The notes beneath the pieces were generated by a model. The model was not told the origin of the DNA, did no database searches, and worked only from the letters and a program-made list of their open reading frames with translations. Below are positions 9,188-17,817 of a DNA stretch of 40,107 bases, piece by piece (position 1 is the stretch's first letter; each line of letters opens with the position of its first letter). The position numbers and the translations under genes were made by a program. The stretch lies in NCBI GenBank assembly GCA_903876795.1, contig CAIRBK010000096.1, positions 1-40,107 of the forward strand, written 5' to 3'. This DNA comes from an uncultured Verrucomicrobiota bacterium (lineage in GTDB: Bacteria; Verrucomicrobiota; Verrucomicrobiia; Opitutales; Opitutaceae).

Positions 9188-11278
9188 TTACGCCCGCGTC
9201 ACTTCCTTGATCGGATATTGCGTCACCGTGATGCCCTTGGCGCCGCGGTTGCCGACGGTGAGTTCCCGCAGGTCGAATTCGAAGTCCTTCACGCGGGCCG
9301 AGCAGCGGCCGCTGAGCTGGATGCGGACTTTCGTCGGCATCGACTCCGGGTTCTTCGTCTCGTCAAAGAAGACCAGCTTCGAACCCTCGCTGGCGGCCAG
9401 GTTGTAAACCTTCTCGCGCGTGGTGCCTCCGAGTTGGAAGCGCTTGGCGAAGGCCTTGCCGCTTTCCTTGTCCTGGTAAATCACCGTGTAGAAACGGTCG
9501 TCGCCGTCCTTCGGGACGATGTGCAGGTGCTGGATTTCTTTTCCGACAAAGACCTTGTCGGCGACCTTCACGACCTTGCAGGTGGCGTCGCCCATGAAGC
9601 ACACGACCTCGTCGAGGATGGTGCACTCGATCACGAACTCGTGCTGGCGCCAGTTCAGGCCGATGAAGCCTTCCTCGCGGTTGACGTAGAGGCGCTGGTT
9701 GGCCGAGACGACGGCGGCGGCGCTGATCTGCTCAACCTCGTCGCAGGTGGTGCGGCGCTTGCGGCCCTTGCCGTATTTTTCCTGGAGCGTCTCGAACCAC
9801 TTGATCGCAAACTCGACCAGGTGGGCGAGGTCGTGCCTGGTCTGCTTGATCTCCTCCTCGATGGCCTTGATGGCCTCGTCGGCCTTGAAGCGGTTGTAGG
9901 CGGAGATGCGCTTGATGCGTATCTCGGTGAGACGGGTGACGTCCTCGTCGGTGATCGCCCGGCGGAGTTTTTTGGCGAAAGGCTTCAGGCCCTCGTGGAT
10001 CTCGGCGAGCACGCTTTCCCAGGTCCTGGACTGCTCGATGCGGCGGTAGATGCGCTCCTCGATGAAGATGCGCTCCAGGCTGTCCCAGTGCCACTGCTGC
10101 TCCAGTTCGGCGAGCTTGATGTCGAGCTCCTGCCTGAGGAGCTGGACGGTCTTGTCCACCGAGCGTCGAAGGATTTCGGATACGCCGAGGAAGATCGGCC
10201 GGTCCCGGCCCTCGACGGTGTCGATGACGCAGGCGGCGGGCGAGAGGGACACCTGGCAGTCGGTGAACACGTAGAGCTGGTTCATGACCTGCTCGGCGTC
10301 GGCGCCCTGCGGGAGGTGGACGATGATCTCGACGGACTCCGACGTGTTGTCGTCGACGTGCTTGATCTTGATCTTGCCCTTGGCGTTGGCGGCGAGGATC
10401 GACTCGATCAGCGAGGTGGTGGTGGTGCCGTAGGGCAGCTCGGTGATGGCGATCTGGTATTTGCCGCGCGGCTCCATCTTGGCGCGCACCTTCACCTTGG
10501 CGCCGCGTTCGCCGTCGTTGTAGTCGGCGAAGTCGGCGATGCCGCCCGAGGGGAAGTCGGGGACGAGCTTGAAGCGTTTGCCCTGGAGGTGGTTGATCGC
10601 GCAGCGGCAGATGTCGTTGAAATTGTGCGGGAGAATCCTGGTCGAGAGGCCGACCGCGATGCCCTCGGCGCCGTCGAGGAGCACGACGGGGAACTTGGCG
10701 GGGAGCGTGACGGGCTCCTTGGCGCGACCGTCGTAGCTGGCCTGCCAGACCGTGGTCTTGGGATTAAAAAGGATCTCGCGGGCGAAGGGCGTGAGACGCG
10801 CCTCGATGTAACGGGGCGCGGCCGCGTCGTCGCCGGTGAGCAGGTTGCCGAAGTTGCCCTGCGGCTCGACGAGGTACCCGCGCTGGCCCATGCCGACGAG
10901 GGCCGCGCCGATGGACGCGTCGCCGTGCGGGTGGTATCTCATGCAGGCGCCGACGATGTTGGCGACCTTGTGGAAACGGCCGTCGTCCTGCTCCCAGAAG
11001 GTGTGGAGGATGCGGCGCTGGACGGGCTTCAGGCCGTCGTCGATGTGCGGGACGGCACGGTCGAGGATAACGTAGCTGGCGTAGTCGAGGAACCAGGTCT
11101 TGTAAGAATGCGCGAGCGGGGCGTGGTCGTTGGACTTGGGCGCCTCGGACTGGGCGGCGGAGACCAGCCCGGCGGACTCGGCGGGCGACGACGTGGCGGC
11201 GGATTCGGATGCGGCGGGCTTCTCGGCGTTCAAGGGAAGCTCGGGCTGGTCGTCGGGGGAAGGAGTGCGTTTGGGCAT
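9188..11278 (-). CDS. parC: Type IIA DNA topoisomerase subunit A (topoisomerase IV-like ParC)
   Basis: DNA-cleaving subunit of a type IIA topoisomerase. An approximately 50-residue Ser/Ala/Pro-rich extension precedes the core. The core has VILDRAVPHIDDGLKPVQRRIL, then MRYHPHGDASIG, then the catalytic tyrosine Y157 preceded by Arg (APRYIEARLT). At 696 residues it is shorter than GyrA. The C-terminal domain is only about 170 residues and ends with GNRGAKGITVTQYPI, a degenerate form of the gyrase box (QRRGGKG). Decatenation/relaxation rather than supercoiling is therefore the likelier activity. Its partner is parE, 1.7 kb upstream on the same strand, with a HipA-like gene between. Confidence 0.93.
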   Translation of the reverse strand: MPKRTPSPDDQPELPLNAEKPAASESAATSSPAESAGLVSAAQSEAPKSNDHAPLAHSYKTWFLDYASYVILDRAVPHIDDGLKPVQRRILHTFWEQDDGRFHKVANIVGACMRYHPHGDASIGAALVGMGQRGYLVEPQGNFGNLLTGDDAAAPRYIEARLTPFAREILFNPKTTVWQASYDGRAKEPVTLPAKFPVVLLDGAEGIAVGLSTRILPHNFNDICRCAINHLQGKRFKLVPDFPSGGIADFADYNDGERGAKVKVRAKMEPRGKYQIAITELPYGTTTTSLIESILAANAKGKIKIKHVDDNTSESVEIIVHLPQGADAEQVMNQLYVFTDCQVSLSPAACVIDTVEGRDRPIFLGVSEILRRSVDKTVQLLRQELDIKLAELEQQWHWDSLERIFIEERIYRRIEQSRTWESVLAEIHEGLKPFAKKLRRAITDEDVTRLTEIRIKRISAYNRFKADEAIKAIEEEIKQTRHDLAHLVEFAIKWFETLQEKYGKGRKRRTTCDEVEQISAAAVVSANQRLYVNREEGFIGLNWRQHEFVIECTILDEVVCFMGDATCKVVKVADKVFVGKEIQHLHIVPKDGDDRFYTVIYQDKESGKAFAKRFQLGGTTREKVYNLAASEGSKLVFFDETKNPESMPTKVRIQLSGRCSARVKDFEFDLRELTVGNRGAKGITVTQYPIKEVTRA

Positions 11279-11381
11279 CTACGGAAAGGCAGCTTGAATT
11301 CTTTAAAGGGCCAACAGAGTCACGGATTGCGCGGATTGAAAGCGGGAAATCATTTTGCCGAGATTCCGCCCCAAATCGGCC

Positions 11382-11399
11382 TGTCACCCAAAAGTGACA
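11382..11399. promoter_or_regulatory. Short inverted repeat upstream of parC
   Basis: TGTCAC (11382-11387) and GTGACA (11394-11399) are perfect inverted arms around a 6-base spacer. It sits in the 156-bp gap between the HipA-like stop and the parC start. It could be a protein-binding operator or a small RNA hairpin. No T-run follows, so it is not a standard terminator. Confidence 0.35.
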
Positions 11400-11434
11400 A
11401 AGCGGGTCGGGACGGCACGGTCAACAAGGTGCCT

Positions 11435-12835
11435 TCAAGGGCTGAAATGCCCGCGCAACCGGGCCACGGTCGCGCCGGCTTCGCGGGCGATGGTCGCGAA
11501 CTCCGGCGACACGCGGGAGTCGGCGGCGACGCGTTGCCAGAACACCTCCGCCCACCCCGCCGCCACGCTCCAATCCGCCGCCTGCGCGGGTGTCGGCGGA
11601 AGCGGCGCAAAGACCGGATTGGGCGTGGCCGCACCCGCCACGGGAGCCCACAACATCGGCAACATGTCATAAGCCGGTGCCACCCGGAAGGGCAGCGTGT
11701 CGTCGAGCCAGAACGAGAGGTTGCCGAAATGCATGTCGGTGTTGCCGATCAGCGTTCCGAACGCGTGGCGCAGGCGGATCGAACGCAGCGCCGTCGCATC
11801 CAGCAATCCCTGCGCACGGAGATTCTCGGCGGCCGTGACCCAGTCGTTGGAGTCAGGCCCGTCGAAAGCATCATGGAGTGATCTCAACGAGACCACGCCT
11901 CTCCGTCCGTGCGGACCGACCCGGTCGTAGCGCGGCGTTTCCAAAAACCGGCGATCCGCCGCGTCCAGCAAGCGGGGCGTTGCGTGGGCTTCGCCCTGCT
12001 CATGCAGGATGGCGAGCGCGTGCGCTTCGGCCGCGAGCAAATCGGCCCAGCGGCGACCCGTGGGTGTTGCCATGACATCCGTGAACTTCACCAAAACCGG
12101 CGTGACGCTTTCTCCGTCGGCCAGCGTGACCAGGAACTTCGGCTGTTCGCCCTCGACGGAAGAACCCGGCGTGCCGGACACGGCGGAAGCGGCGGCCAGA
12201 ACCGGATAATGCGCGGCACGCCCGGCGTCCGGCAACGGAATCGGCGGGTTGAGCAACCGGTCCTGGGCTCGGCGCAACGGAATATCGCCCACCACAAGAT
12301 CGCCCGGCAGGTCATCGCCCTCGGCCTGAAGATAAACCAACGTGTCGTCGTCGCTCCAACCACGCGGATCGGGCGGCAGGTTAAGCGCCAGACTCAGCGA
12401 GCGACCGATCGCCCGGCCCAAGTAACCCTGCGGACGCGCCTCACCGAGGAAAAACGGAAAGCCCTCGGCATACCCGCCCACGCCCAAAATATGGCCGGCC
12501 CACGCGGGCGCGTTGCGGGGATCGGCCCAGATAAACTGCCACCCCCCGTGCAGCGCGACGAGTTGCGCCCAGTCATGGATGCGTCCTTCGGCGTTGATGC
12601 GGCGAATCGGAAACGTGCTCCCCGCGCCGCGAACCGCCCGCCGCCACGCATATGTGGTGCCCCGCGTCGTGCCGAGGCGCACCAACTGCGTCGCCAGTTC
12701 GGGCAGTGCCAAGGCCCGCGTGATATTTGATCGGTCCACCCGAAACGTCGCCGCCAAAAGCTGCGCAGGCTGCGGCCCTCCGGACTGGAGGCGCAGGGCG
12801 ATGGCCGAGGGCTCAACTATGCGTGGACGGGGCAT
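11435..12835 (-). CDS. HipA-family serine/threonine kinase, YjjJ type
   Basis: 466 residues resembling YjjJ, the HipA-like protein that works without a separate HipB. An N-terminal helix-turn-helix-like segment (LLAATFRVDRSNITRAL, about residues 25-41) could bind DNA in place of HipB. The kinase part shows the ATP-binding loop GEQPKFLV near residue 230, the catalytic loop IGNTDMHFGNLSF near 366 and the metal-binding YDMLPM near 389. HipA kinases inactivate targets such as glutamyl-tRNA synthetase and cause growth arrest; YjjJ is a reported HipA-family toxin. GAGG lies six bases before the ATG. It sits between parE and parC, with three operator-like repeats upstream. Confidence 0.88.
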   Translation of the reverse strand: MPRPRIVEPSAIALRLQSGGPQPAQLLAATFRVDRSNITRALALPELATQLVRLGTTRGTTYAWRRAVRGAGSTFPIRRINAEGRIHDWAQLVALHGGWQFIWADPRNAPAWAGHILGVGGYAEGFPFFLGEARPQGYLGRAIGRSLSLALNLPPDPRGWSDDDTLVYLQAEGDDLPGDLVVGDIPLRRAQDRLLNPPIPLPDAGRAAHYPVLAAASAVSGTPGSSVEGEQPKFLVTLADGESVTPVLVKFTDVMATPTGRRWADLLAAEAHALAILHEQGEAHATPRLLDAADRRFLETPRYDRVGPHGRRGVVSLRSLHDAFDGPDSNDWVTAAENLRAQGLLDATALRSIRLRHAFGTLIGNTDMHFGNLSFWLDDTLPFRVAPAYDMLPMLWAPVAGAATPNPVFAPLPPTPAQAADWSVAAGWAEVFWQRVAADSRVSPEFATIAREAGATVARLRGHFSP

Positions 12836-12845
12836 TAAGACCTCG

Positions 12846-12944
12846 ATTACGCACAGTTATTAACTCACATCAACTTCATATTTTTAAACGATAAACGAAT
12901 TTTTTTGCCTCTTAAAAAACGCAATTTCGCACCTTATTTCGCAC
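12846..12944. promoter_or_regulatory. Three operator-like repeats upstream of the HipA-like gene
   Basis: In this AT-rich 118-bp gap the minus-strand motif GTGCGWAAT occurs three times: 12936-12944 and 12924-12932 (both GTGCGAAAT, 12 bp apart, about one helical turn) and 12846-12854 (GTGCGTAAT). The outer two copies extend to TAACTGTGCG. A GTTATTAAC palindrome lies by the start-proximal copy. HipB-type operators are multiple short sites upstream of hipBA, so autoregulation by the kinase's own HTH is a reasonable guess. Confidence 0.5.
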
Positions 12945-12953
12945 AGTTAAAAA

Positions 12954-14795
12954 TCAAGCATCCACCAAATCCTTTTCCACCCGCAGATTCCCGATGATGA
13001 AGTCCTGGCGGTCGGGGGTGTTTTTGCCCATGTAGAAGCCGAGCAGGCCGTCCACGTCGTGGAGGCGGTCGAGGGTGACTTTTTCGGCGCGCATGTTTTC
13101 GCCGATAAAGTCCTTGAACTCGGCGGGGCTGACTTCGCCGAGGCCTTTGAAGCGGGTGATCTCGGCGGCTTGGCCGAGCTTCATGAGGGCGGCCTGTTTC
13201 TCGGCTTCGCTGTAGCAGTAGCGGGTTTCCTTCTTGTTGCGCACGCGGAAGAGCGGCGTCTCCAGGATGAAGAGGTGCCCCTGGGTGATGAGCTCGGGGA
13301 AAAACTGGAGGATAAACGAGAGCAACAGGAGGCGGATGTGCATGCCGTCCACGTCGGCGTCGGTCGCGATGATGACCTTGTTGTAGCGCAGGCCGTCCAT
13401 GCCGTCCTCGATGTTGAGCGCGCTTTGAAGGAGGTGAAACTCCTCGTTTTCGTAGATGACTTTTTTGGTGAGGCCGTAGGTGTTGAGCGGCTTGCCCTTC
13501 AGGGCGAAGACGGCCTGCGTCTGCACGTCGCGGCACGAGGTGAGCGAGCCGGCGGCGGAGTCGCCCTCGACGATGAACAGGGCGCTGTCCTCGGCGCGTT
13601 TGTCCTTGGAGTCGAGGTGCACACGGCAGTCGCGGAGCTTGCGGTTGTGGAGCGAGGCTTTTTTGGCGCGTTCGCGGGCGAGGTTGCGGATGCCGGAGAG
13701 TTCTTTGCGCTCGCGCTCACTTTCCTCGATCTTGCGCTTGAGGGCGTCGGCGGCCTCGGGGTTGCGGTGGAGCCAGTTGTCGAGGTGCTGCTGGAGGAAG
13801 CCGCCGATGAACTGGCGGATGGTCGGGCCCTTCGGGCCGAGGTCGGTGGAGCCGAGCTTGGTCTTGGTCTGCGACTCGAAGACGGGTTCCTGCACGCGCA
13901 CGGAGACGGCGGCGATGATCGACTGGCGGATGTCGGCGGCGTCGTATTCCTTTTTGAAAAAGTTGCGGATGGTCGCGACGAAGCCTTCGCGGAAGGCGGC
14001 GAGGTGGGTGCCGCCCATCGTGGTATGCTGGCCGTTGACGAACGAGTAGTATTCCTCGCCGTAGTGGGCGCCGTGGGTGATCGCGACCTCGATGTCCTCG
14101 GCCTCGAGGTGGGCCATCGCATAAAGCGGCTCGCCGGTGAGTTTCTTGGTGAGGAGGTCCTTGAGGCCGTTGTCGGATTTGTAGGCCTTGCCGTTGAACG
14201 TGAGGGTGAGGCCTCGGTTCAGGTAGGCGTAGTTCCAAAGCATCTCCTCGATGAACTCGGTGCGGAACTTGAAGTCCCTGCCGAAGAGCGCCTCGTCGGG
14301 CGTGAAGGCGATGATGGTGCCGTTCCTCTCGGCGGTCTTGTGGGTCTTGTGGTCCTTGCGGAGCTTGCCCTGCTCGAACTCGACGATGCGCGTCTCGCCG
14401 TCGCGGACGGCCTGGGCGGAGAAATAAACCGAGAGCGCGTTGACGGCCTTCTGGCCGACGCCGTTGAGGCCCACGGATTTTTGGAACGTCTCGCTGTCGT
14501 ATTTGGCCCCGGTGTTGATGATCGAGACGCAGTCGATGAGTTTGCCAAGCGGGATGCCGCGCCCGTAGTCGCGCACGCGGATGGTGCGGTCGGTGAGTTC
14601 GATCTCGATCTTTTTGCCGTGGCCCATCGTGAACTCGTCGATGGAGTTGTCGATGGTCTCCTTGAGGAGGACGTAGATGCCGTCCTCGGCGTTGGAGCCG
14701 TTGCCGAGGCGCCCGATGTACATGCCGGGGCGCAGGCGGATGTGCTCGAGCGGCGAGAGGGTCTTGATGGAATCTTCGGTGTAGGCGTTGGCCAT
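12954..14795 (-). CDS. parE: Type IIA DNA topoisomerase subunit B (topoisomerase IV-like ParE)
   Basis: ATPase subunit that drives strand passage with ParC. GHKL motifs: E46 and N50 in [20 protein letters not shown] near 76, and [12 protein letters not shown] near 111. The Toprim domain follows with [11 protein letters not shown] and the metal-binding DADVDGMHI. At 613 residues it lacks the extra domain of proteobacterial GyrB and is ParE-sized. The ATG at 14793-14795 begins the conserved [10 protein letters not shown]; upstream in-frame codons are Arg/Pro-rich and not family-like. The stop abuts the operator region of the HipA-like gene, so parE, the kinase and parC could be partly co-transcribed. 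Confidence 0.93.
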   Translation of the reverse strand: MANAYTEDSIKTLSPLEHIRLRPGMYIGRLGNGSNAEDGIYVLLKETIDNSIDEFTMGHGKKIEIELTDRTIRVRDYGRGIPLGKLIDCVSIINTGAKYDSETFQKSVGLNGVGQKAVNALSVYFSAQAVRDGETRIVEFEQGKLRKDHKTHKTAERNGTIIAFTPDEALFGRDFKFRTEFIEEMLWNYAYLNRGLTLTFNGKAYKSDNGLKDLLTKKLTGEPLYAMAHLEAEDIEVAITHGAHYGEEYYSFVNGQHTTMGGTHLAAFREGFVATIRNFFKKEYDAADIRQSIIAAVSVRVQEPVFESQTKTKLGSTDLGPKGPTIRQFIGGFLQQHLDNWLHRNPEAADALKRKIEESERERKELSGIRNLARERAKKASLHNRKLRDCRVHLDSKDKRAEDSALFIVEGDSAAGSLTSCRDVQTQAVFALKGKPLNTYGLTKKVIYENEEFHLLQSALNIEDGMDGLRYNKVIIATDADVDGMHIRLLLLSFILQFFPELITQGHLFILETPLFRVRNKKETRYCYSEAEKQAALMKLGQAAEITRFKGLGEVSPAEFKDFIGENMRAEKVTLDRLHDVDGLLGFYMGKNTPDRQDFIIGNLRVEKDLVDA

Positions 14796-15152
14796 GGGGT
14801 GCGCGGTTGAGTGAAGGGCCAAGGCAGGACGGCGGGCGCGTGCTGACAAGGTAAAACGAAGCACCCGAGGCGGTGCGCAGCGGCTTTGACGGCCATAAGC
14901 CTCGGTGCGCTCGGCACCGAGGGTGCTGCCCGTTGGCGTCGTCGGTGGGCTGGTCGCATAAACCGGAGCCCTGGGTGTATGACTTGAGGGCGTTGGTCGT
15001 GTGGCAGTCGCCGCCGTGCCCCACGCCCAAGGTGCGGGCGGTGCTCGCGCGAAAGGCAAATCGGCGAGGTTTCATCACTTTGTAACCAAGTGGCAACCCT
15101 ACGCCTTCTGGCTCCCCTCACCGGACTATCCAACCAACGGGGTCCACCTCAA
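14796..15152. other. Intergenic region upstream of parE with inverted repeats
   Basis: No coding sequence is supportable. A perfect 9-bp inverted repeat, CCTCGGTGC with GCACCGAGG, lies at about 14899-14921. About 35 bp nearer parE a second small hairpin (GCACC/GGTGC) shares its bases. These would fold in the parE 5' leader. Further out, CACTTTGTAACCAAGTG (about 15076-15092) is a dyad that could be an operator or part of the parE promoter. Confidence 0.4.
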
Positions 15153-15251
15153 CCCAGCGGGTCCTGCCGTCGCGGGCAACGCCGTCCCAGCCTGCTTATC
15201 CTCTTACTCGCAGAGTTCGACGACCTGAGTGGTTTCAGAAACAGACCCTAA
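15153..15251. repeat. Dispersed repeat, copy 1
   Basis: 99 bp that align without gaps to 18185-18283 with 19 mismatches (81% identity by eye). The best-conserved parts are the core around CCCAGCCTG-TTATCCTCT and the end TTTCAGAAAC. This copy ends 42 bp before the PEP-CTERM gene start. A partial third occurrence of the TTTATCCTCTCA core lies at 18103-18114. Both full copies are in the same orientation. Confidence 0.8.
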
Positions 15252-15293
15252 GTAAATATTAGTCTTATACAGAACTTTGCGTGGACAAATCAG

Positions 15294-16250
15294 ATGAAAG
15301 TCATATTCCTTGCTCGAAATTCAGCCAGAAATTTTCAAAATAATTTGAATACGCTCCGCTTATCCATTGGCTTTACAGGGTTTATTTCGTTGCTGACGCC
15401 AAGCACTTACGCGGCGGGCACAACGCTGACTGCTGGCGATCTGGCCTTTACGATGATCGCCTCGGATCCGGCTGCGGCAGTTAACCCCAATACCGTCTCC
15501 AAGTTTTCCTTCGTCACATTTGTGGACTTAGTGGTCGGCACTGTGATCAATTTCACGGACGTCGGAGCAGATTCGGCCGGTGTCTTTAGGTCCAATACCA
15601 GCCCAAACGAGGCGTACTTTACTTACACCACCACAAGTGCGGTGGCGGCTGGCAAGCAGGTTACGATTACTACCACGGGCACGACAGCTGTGGCCACAGC
15701 TACATTCGGCACGATATCGGTTTCTAACCCGTGGAGTGGAACTGAAGGCAGCATCACCAATAACAACGGCTTTTATCTTGATGGATTCGGCTCCAGTACT
15801 TCTGCCGGTGATCAGGTTTTCGCATTTCAGGGAACCGCAACATCCCCCACCTTTATTGCCGGGATTACAACAGACGTAGATAATGGTGGAACCTATTCTT
15901 CTACAACTGGCTGGGGAAGTAACAATACATCGATCTTAGGTTCCGCATTACCCTCCGCTCTGACGGCTGGGACCAATGCACTATCGCTCAGCTCCACGAA
16001 ATCGGGCGGCGTTTATACAGCGGGCACGGAGCGGTATTCGGCCTATGTAGCCAACCTGTCAGGAACCAAGACCAAGGAGGCTTGGCTGGATTACCTCAAC
16101 GACTCCGCCAACTGGACGAGCGGTGCAGGTGGCAATGCCTCGACGCTCCTCTTGATCTCGGCGATCCCTGAGCCCGGCAGCTATGCGTTACTCGCGGGTT
16201 TTGGTGCCTTGGGCGGAGTGCTGGTCCGTCGTCGTCGGTCCCGTGGATAA
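15294..16250 (+). CDS. PEP-CTERM sorting-domain protein (secreted)
   Basis: 318 residues. A signal peptide (about residues 1-40, ending STYAAG) is followed by a beta-rich Thr/Ser/Gly domain. Its opening, LTAGDLAFTMI...FSFVTFVDLVVGTVINFTDVG, resembles a domain found at the front of many secreted bacterial proteins. The C-terminus reads IPEPGSYALLAGFGALGGVLV then RRRRSRG: a PEP-CTERM motif, transmembrane helix and basic tail for processing by an exosortase. The exosortase itself is not in the window. Function is probably surface or extracellular. It starts just after repeat copy 1, and the GNAT gene begins six bases after its stop, so the two may be co-transcribed. Confidence 0.88.
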   Translation: MKVIFLARNSARNFQNNLNTLRLSIGFTGFISLLTPSTYAAGTTLTAGDLAFTMIASDPAAAVNPNTVSKFSFVTFVDLVVGTVINFTDVGADSAGVFRSNTSPNEAYFTYTTTSAVAAGKQVTITTTGTTAVATATFGTISVSNPWSGTEGSITNNNGFYLDGFGSSTSAGDQVFAFQGTATSPTFIAGITTDVDNGGTYSSTTGWGSNNTSILGSALPSALTAGTNALSLSSTKSGGVYTAGTERYSAYVANLSGTKTKEAWLDYLNDSANWTSGAGGNASTLLLISAIPEPGSYALLAGFGALGGVLVRRRRSRG

Positions 16251-16256
16251 GCGGCC

Positions 16257-16778
16257 GTGAGCACGACCGCACTTTTGGAGCTTCGGCGGGTGCGGCCGGA
16301 GGATGAGCCCTTTCTCGCTCAGCTCTTTGCTTTTACCGAGCAGGAGCGTCTGGCGCATTGCGGCGCTGACCCCGTTTTGCTCCAGACGATTATTAAACAC
16401 GAACTGGCGGGGCAAAACCGCCACTATCGCCAGCTCGATCAAGAGGCCACTCACTCGATCATTCTGGCCCAGGGGCAGCCCGCCGGGCGTTTGGTTTTTT
16501 GGGAAAACCGCTCCGAAATCCGCTTGGCCGAACTCGCGGTGGCACCGGCCTTTCGCGGATTGGGCGTGGGCTCCGCAGTGATTGATACGCTCAAGGCGCA
16601 GGCCCGACAATCGCGGCGTCCTTTGCGCCTGCATGTGGAAAAGTATAATCTCCGCCAGCCGCGCCGGTTTTATCAGAGGCTAGGTTTTCGTGTTCTGGAG
16701 GACCGCCAGACCCACTGGTTCATGGAGTGGGATGCGGAGCCGGGGCCAGCGGGGGTTCAATTAAAGATCACTTCGTAA
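16257..16778 (+). CDS. GNAT family N-acetyltransferase
   Basis: 173 residues; transfers acetyl from acetyl-CoA to an unknown amine. The acetyl-CoA loop is AVAPAFRGLGVGSAVID (R100-GLGVG), and the C-terminal strand pattern LRLHVEKYNLRQPRRFYQRLGFRVLED is typical of the fold. It starts with GTG six bases after the PEP-CTERM stop. Its 3' end overlaps the convergent DUF6916 gene by 22 bp. GNAT genes of this kind recur beside tail-collar/DUF6916 pairs in other bacteria (from general knowledge), so it probably belongs to that module rather than to the PEP-CTERM protein. Confidence 0.88.
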   Translation: MSTTALLELRRVRPEDEPFLAQLFAFTEQERLAHCGADPVLLQTIIKHELAGQNRHYRQLDQEATHSIILAQGQPAGRLVFWENRSEIRLAELAVAPAFRGLGVGSAVIDTLKAQARQSRRPLRLHVEKYNLRQPRRFYQRLGFRVLEDRQTHWFMEWDAEPGPAGVQLKITS

Positions 16779-17056
16779 CGCGCTCCGTGGGGGCCGCTTC
16801 CGATAACAATTTGTATAAAAAGGGTCTCGCGCTGCGAACCGTCGGGCCAGGCGAGTTCATAGCAGCCAGGCCGCAAGGCACGCGTGGAGGGCCCCGTAAA
16901 GAGTAGGGTGAAAGGGCGCTGCCGGAGCCAAGTCTGAGTGCGCTCGGGATGAAGTTGGAGCGATTGCAAGTGCAAGGGCACCGGTTCGCCGCCTTCGGGC
17001 AGGTGGGCGAGAAACACCCTGCCGAGGTGGGGCTGAAACGCTTCGGGCTGAAGCAT
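16757..17056 (-). CDS. DUF6916-like small protein
   Basis: 99 residues, soluble, beta-rich. It begins MLQPEAFQPHLGRVF and closes with FIQIVIGSGPHGARYEVIFN, the pattern of the small DUF6916 proteins found next to phage-tail-collar proteins. Function unknown. The ATG at 17054-17056 was chosen because it starts the conserved block; a reading from 17173 adds 39 residues that overlap the collar gene's end. The gene lies 74 bp downstream of the collar gene on the same strand and overlaps the GNAT gene tail to tail. Confidence 0.7.
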   Translation of the reverse strand: MLQPEAFQPHLGRVFLAHLPEGGEPVPLHLQSLQLHPERTQTWLRQRPFTLLFTGPSTRALRPGCYELAWPDGSQRETLFIQIVIGSGPHGARYEVIFN

Positions 17057-17130
17057 AAGTGAGTGAAAAAGTTTCTGGCCTCCCTGATCAGGGGTAGGCC
17101 AGAAACGGAGGTCGTTATCCGCGAAGAAGT

Positions 17131-17817
17131 TTATGGACGCGTCGGGAATAGACCCTGCATGACCACGAGCCAATTGATGGCGACGTAGGGGTTGAGGATG
17201 GGCACGGGTAAACTGCCGCCCGCTGCACCGACCGTGACCGTGCCGCTCACACCGGCAGTGCCGCTGAGCGAGGCGGTACCGGTGATCGAAGCCGAGCCGC
17301 CGAGCTGGATGGAGCTTGCGGCCATTGGGACCGTGGCGGTGCCGCCATCGACAAAGCCATTGGGAAACTGTCCAAGGGGGCTGCCTGCGGGATCTTGACT
17401 ATCGCCGCTCGAGCCAGCTGCTTTTAAAGTGGCGGTCAGGCCACTGGTGTTTACACCGAGGCCGCTGGTATTAACCGATAGACCACTAGTGTTAACCGCA
17501 AGCCCGCTGGTGGCGGCAGGGTGATTATGGATGGGCATCTGGGCGGCCGTGAGGGTGACGTTCGACACGCCGGCGCTTGCACCGATGTTGATGGTGCTTC
17601 CCACGCTGGGCGAAGTGCCAAAGCCGACAGGCACGCGACAACGTAAATCAGGAAGACCAAAGGTGTTGCGACCATCGCCACCGTAGTTAATGCCGACTAC
17701 TGCAAAGAGTGCCGAATTCTGCTGGATAGGCACCAAATCGCCATTGGCGGCGGCGGTGCCTGATATAACGTAGTTGCCAGCGAAGGGCAGGAGTTGCCCG
17801 AGATACATTTCAGCCAT
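17131..17817 (-). CDS. Phage tail collar domain protein (microcystin-dependent-protein-like)
   Basis: 228 residues. The N-terminal collar domain (about 3-65) has YLGQLLPFAGNYVISGT and ends YGGDGRNTFGLPDLRCRVPVGFG, matching PF07484-type proteins where the usual PDLRGRVP has Cys for Gly. QMPIHNHPA is followed by three tandem VNTSGL units, then a Gly/Ser/Thr-rich stretch and C-terminal PVPILNPYVAINWLVVMQG, the conserved end of this family. Such proteins resemble tail-fibre tips but often occur outside prophages, with unknown roles. No other phage gene is present. The ATG at 17815-17817 begins the conserved domain. Confidence 0.88.
   Translation of the reverse strand: MAEMYLGQLLPFAGNYVISGTAAANGDLVPIQQNSALFAVVGINYGGDGRNTFGLPDLRCRVPVGFGTSPSVGSTINIGASAGVSNVTLTAAQMPIHNHPAATSGLAVNTSGLSVNTSGLGVNTSGLTATLKAAGSSGDSQDPAGSPLGQFPNGFVDGGTATVPMAASSIQLGGSASITGTASLSGTAGVSGTVTVGAAGGSLPVPILNPYVAINWLVVMQGLFPTRP
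17439..17501. repeat. Three tandem 21-bp units inside the collar gene
   Basis: 17439-17459, 17460-17480 and 17481-17501 are degenerate copies of one 21-bp unit, each encoding a seven-residue block around VNTSGL. The copies differ mostly at synonymous positions, so the protein repeat is conserved more than the DNA. A fourth, partial unit (TSGLAVN) lies at the edge. Confidence 0.8.

Noticed and set aside
9218-11881. 887-codon open frame on the plus strand opposite parC
   Set aside because: It is antisense to parC and part of the HipA-like gene, low-complexity (Asp/Val/Gly/Leu-rich) and has no domain; an effect of high-GC codon bias.
14796-15059. Longer ParE start adding 88 residues
   Set aside because: The extra residues are Arg/Pro/Ser-rich and unlike any topoisomerase N-terminus; the ATG at 14795 begins the conserved domain.
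17131-17817. Prophage
   Set aside because: Only one tail-collar gene, without capsid, terminase, portal or integrase genes nearby.
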